A DNA stretch of 64,000 nucleotides, taken from assembly GCA_018830285.1 (NCBI GenBank), contig JAHJSB010000055.1:240205-304204 (forward strand). The letters are read 5' to 3'. Position 1 is the first letter of the stretch. Every line of letters starts with the position of its first letter. The position numbers were made by a program, and so were the translations under genes. The DNA is from Alphaproteobacteria bacterium (GTDB taxonomy: Bacteria > Pseudomonadota > Alphaproteobacteria > Caulobacterales > Hyphomonadaceae). Of the stretch, positions 62,264-64,000 are shown in pieces. The notes beneath the pieces are model-generated. The model saw nothing but the letters and a program-made list of their open reading frames with translations. It was not told the DNA's origin and made no database searches.

Positions 62264-63217
62264 ATGGGTTTTGAGATACTACTGATCGCGGCAGGCCTGT
62301 GCGGGCTGTTTTTCGGTGGCGAGCTTCTGTTGCGCGGTGCCGTAACGATCTCCCGGAATATCGGTATCTCGGAATTGCTGATCGGCCTGACCATTGTCGG
62401 TTTCGGCACCTCCATGCCCGAGCTGCTCGTCTCCGTGAAAGCGGCCATGGGCGGGCAGCCCGGGATTGCCATAGGCAATGTCGTCGGGTCGAACATCGCC
62501 AATGTCATCCTGATCGTGGCCCTGGCGGCTTTCGTGCGACCGCCCGAAAGCTGGAGCCGCTCGGTCAGGCGGGACGCACTTGTCATGATCGCGGCGTCCG
62601 TGGCGCTGCTCGCGTTGGCCGCGTTTGGCCTTGTATCCCGTCTGGCAGGCGGCGCGCTTGTCGCTGCCCTCGCCGCATATCTCGTGTTCGCCCTTCGCCA
62701 GGAACGTGCCACGCCAGGCGCCAGCGTGGAGGCGGAGGCAGGGACGGCCCGGCCACCGGCAAGCTTTCCGGTCGCGATCGCAAGCCTGCTCGGCGGTTTC
62801 GTGGTCCTGTTCCTGGGTGCCGGATGGCTAGTCGACGGTGCCACCGCCATTGCCCGCCAGTCCGGAATATCCGAGGCCGTAATCGGCCTGACGATTGTTG
62901 CCGTTGGAACCAGCCTGCCGGAACTCGCAACATCCGTCCTGGCAGCCTTTCGCGGCAAGACCGATGTCGCGCTCGGAAACATTGTCGGGTCCAACATATT
63001 CAACATTCTGGGCATTCTGGGGGTCGCCAGCCTGATTGCGCCGATTCCGGTCGCCGACCAGTTCCTGCGCTTCGACATTCCCGTGATGCTGGCCATCGCA
63101 ATCCTGTTCGGGGCCGCGCTGGTGTTTGCCCGGAAAATCGGCCGGATACCTGCGACGGCCATGCTCCTGGCCTATGGTGCCTACGTGTTTGCCCAGTTCA
63201 CGCCGGGGGCCATCTAG
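62264..63217 (+). CDS. Na+/Ca2+ (CaCA family) exchanger, YrbG-like
   Basis: A 317-residue antiporter with two inverted alpha repeats. Repeat 1 carries GFGTSMPELLVSV and IGNVVGSNIANV; repeat 2 carries AVGTSLPELATSV and LGNIVGSNIFNI, with the ion-binding Glu in each PEL. About ten helices. It exports calcium or swaps sodium. The ATG at 62264 is preferred to a TTG at 62252. Confidence 0.92.
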   Translation: MGFEILLIAAGLCGLFFGGELLLRGAVTISRNIGISELLIGLTIVGFGTSMPELLVSVKAAMGGQPGIAIGNVVGSNIANVILIVALAAFVRPPESWSRSVRRDALVMIAASVALLALAAFGLVSRLAGGALVAALAAYLVFALRQERATPGASVEAEAGTARPPASFPVAIASLLGGFVVLFLGAGWLVDGATAIARQSGISEAVIGLTIVAVGTSLPELATSVLAAFRGKTDVALGNIVGSNIFNILGILGVASLIAPIPVADQFLRFDIPVMLAIAILFGAALVFARKIGRIPATAMLLAYGAYVFAQFTPGAI

Positions 63218-63320
63218 TCTCGCTCGCCTCTCCGCGCCCTGGCGGCCCGAAAACAACCGCCGTCACGCGGCTTCCGGAAATCTTGTCCCACACCTCCGCC
63301 GCCGGAATATACTAGGCGGC

Positions 63321-63383
63321 ATGAACCCGCTCCACGCGCGCCTCTATGCCTATGTCATGGTCCTGTTCTGCGGACTTATGTAG
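63321..63383 (+). pseudogene. N-terminal remnant of a small membrane transporter (EamA-like)
   Basis: Twenty codons MNPLHARLYAYVMVLFCGLM end in TAG where DMT/EamA transporters usually read GLMWG. AGGCGG lies just before the ATG. Nothing resembling the rest of a transporter follows. It is a fossil or a chance frame. Confidence 0.35.
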
Positions 63384-63458
63384 CAGACGCACCAAAATCG
63401 AGACGCAGCCGCGCTGCCCTAGGGGGCGGGGATGATTAGGGGGGTGTTGGCGTTGCTT

Positions 63459-63866
63459 CTATTCCTCGTCTGGTCGAGCATAAACCTGAAGGCTTCCGGT
63501 GAGGACATTTTCCTCGTGGGTACTGAAGTATTCGGGAGGGTTGATATTACTAGCAAAGAAGTGGGTTTTGTCATAAGCGCCGAACACAGTCGTGTACGTG
63601 ACAACTCCCGCCACGCTTATCAAATGCGCCGGGCTAATGCGGCCAGAAAGATCAAACCCATCCAGAGTCCAATCGGCGGAAAACACCTCGCTTCCTTCGG
63701 CTGGTATCACGCGGTTAACCGCATACTGATCTCGCGCAATCCGTTCTGTACTTTGGTTGTTTATAAGGACGGACTGGAGCCCAATATCCATTTTTGTGAC
63801 AATAGCGGGAGAGTGCCCGACGTTTTTAACATTGATAAACACAAAGAGTTTGCCTTCTTTAGCAGG
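63459..63866 (-). pseudogene. Hypothetical protein, 5' end replaced by an insertion sequence
   Basis: The reading frame on the minus strand is clearly protein-like (KEGKLFVFINVKNVGHSP, then FDLSGRISPAHLISVAGVV and FFASNINPPEYFSTHEEN), about 135 residues, no known domain. Its upstream part (63867-63974) is read out of IS-end sequence and is not homologous protein, so the true N terminus is missing. Transcription may start inside the element. Confidence 0.6.
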
Positions 63867-64000
63867 CTGCTGAAAAAGTCCTCGTTTTAGCCTGCGAAGC
63901 ATGATTCTCTTGTTCGCATGCAAGGGAGGCATGGATGCGCGGTGAGGATCGGATAACAGATCAGTTGTTTTCATATGTGAGCGTTGAAGACCGGATCGCA
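63864..64000 (+). mobile_element. Left end of an IS5-like insertion sequence
   Basis: The end begins near GGCTGCTGAAAAAGTC (63865-63880), a terminal sequence typical of IS5/IS1182-type elements. A transposase gene starts 55 bp in. The right end lies outside the window. It interrupts the minus-strand hypothetical gene. The exact end and target duplication cannot be fixed here. Confidence 0.7.
63935..64000 (+). CDS. IS5-family transposase (N-terminal fragment, cut by window edge)
   Basis: Twenty-two codons MRGEDRITDQLFSYVSVEDR and beyond match the opening of IS5-type DDE transposases, which continue with a DHPLR motif outside this window. GGGAGG lies at 63924-63929. The catalytic DDE residues are not visible. 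Confidence 0.75.
   Translation, partial: MRGEDRITDQLFSYVSVEDRIA

Noticed and set aside
63432..63890. 152-codon plus-strand frame near the window end
   Set aside because: It is the shadow of the minus-strand hypothetical frame, whose translation is more protein-like.
1..64000. CRISPR arrays, riboswitches, prophage
   Set aside because: No regularly spaced repeats, no riboswitch-like leader and no phage structural genes were recognised by eye.

Overview
The window is GC-rich bacterial chromosome, densely packed and with short intergenic gaps. Gene content and order point to an alphaproteobacterium of the Caulobacterales/Hyphomonadales group, probably Hyphomonadaceae (inference). The markers are the rpmH-rnpA-yidC-engB block, argB/HAD/dapD, argH-lipoprotein-lysA followed by a TIGR02302 (DUF4175) protein, zapA-DUF4164 beside tkt, and a CtrA-type TTAA-N7-TTAAC site. 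No rRNA, CRISPR array or complete prophage is visible. One tRNA (Ser, GGA) is present.

Region by region. 1-4550 (minus): a probable operon of DUF547 protein, TVP38/DedA-like membrane protein, FAD disulfide oxidoreductase, orphan histidine kinase and the start of an RluA-type pseudouridine synthase. 4733-7066: a Rieske oxygenase and a convergent serine hydrolase. 7285-10361: rpmH, rnpA, yidC, engB. 10362-21728: about 11 kb separates engB from argB, which are neighbours in many alphaproteobacteria. It holds two divergent GT2 glycosyltransferases, an integrase remnant in AT-rich DNA, a 2-phosphoglycerate-kinase-like gene with a HAD-fold partner, a DUF2189 membrane protein, an iron-regulated TonB receptor and a penicillin-acylase homologue. 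21729-25224: argB, a DUF1036 protein, a HAD nucleotidase and dapD, all tightly overlapping. 25221-30801 (minus): response regulator, alcohol dehydrogenase, cupin, alkaline phosphatase, EamA transporter and gluQ.

30929-36121: an orphan membrane-anchored protein, msrA, tRNA-Ser, a DksA/TraR zinc-finger protein, a membrane-protein gene broken by two in-frame stops followed by a DCC-family gene, and an outer-membrane beta-barrel protein. 36302-41562: trpF-trpB-cutA-trpA-accD-folC, linking tryptophan, fatty-acid and folate synthesis. 41646-45436: a PEP-mutase-family protein, etfBA and 3-hydroxybutyryl-CoA dehydrogenase. 45620-49412: a GGDEF cyclase, a nuclease with a CtrA-like site, piuC and a lipoprotein sharing a Fur-like box, and a TlpA thioredoxin. 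49444-56364: argH, two small lipoproteins, lysA, DUF4175, an MBL hydrolase. 56451-62030: cobalamin adenosyltransferase, twin-TM protein, zapA, DUF4164, transketolase, a glycerate-kinase-like protein and an MFS transporter. 62264-64000: a Na/Ca exchanger, then decayed DNA ending in the left end of an IS5-like element that truncates a hypothetical gene.

Most of the window is ordinary housekeeping. The best leads are the kinase/HAD pair in the engB-argB insertion, the Fur-like boxes that connect two distant loci, a dispersed intergenic repeat found in three copies, and the double-nonsense membrane gene.
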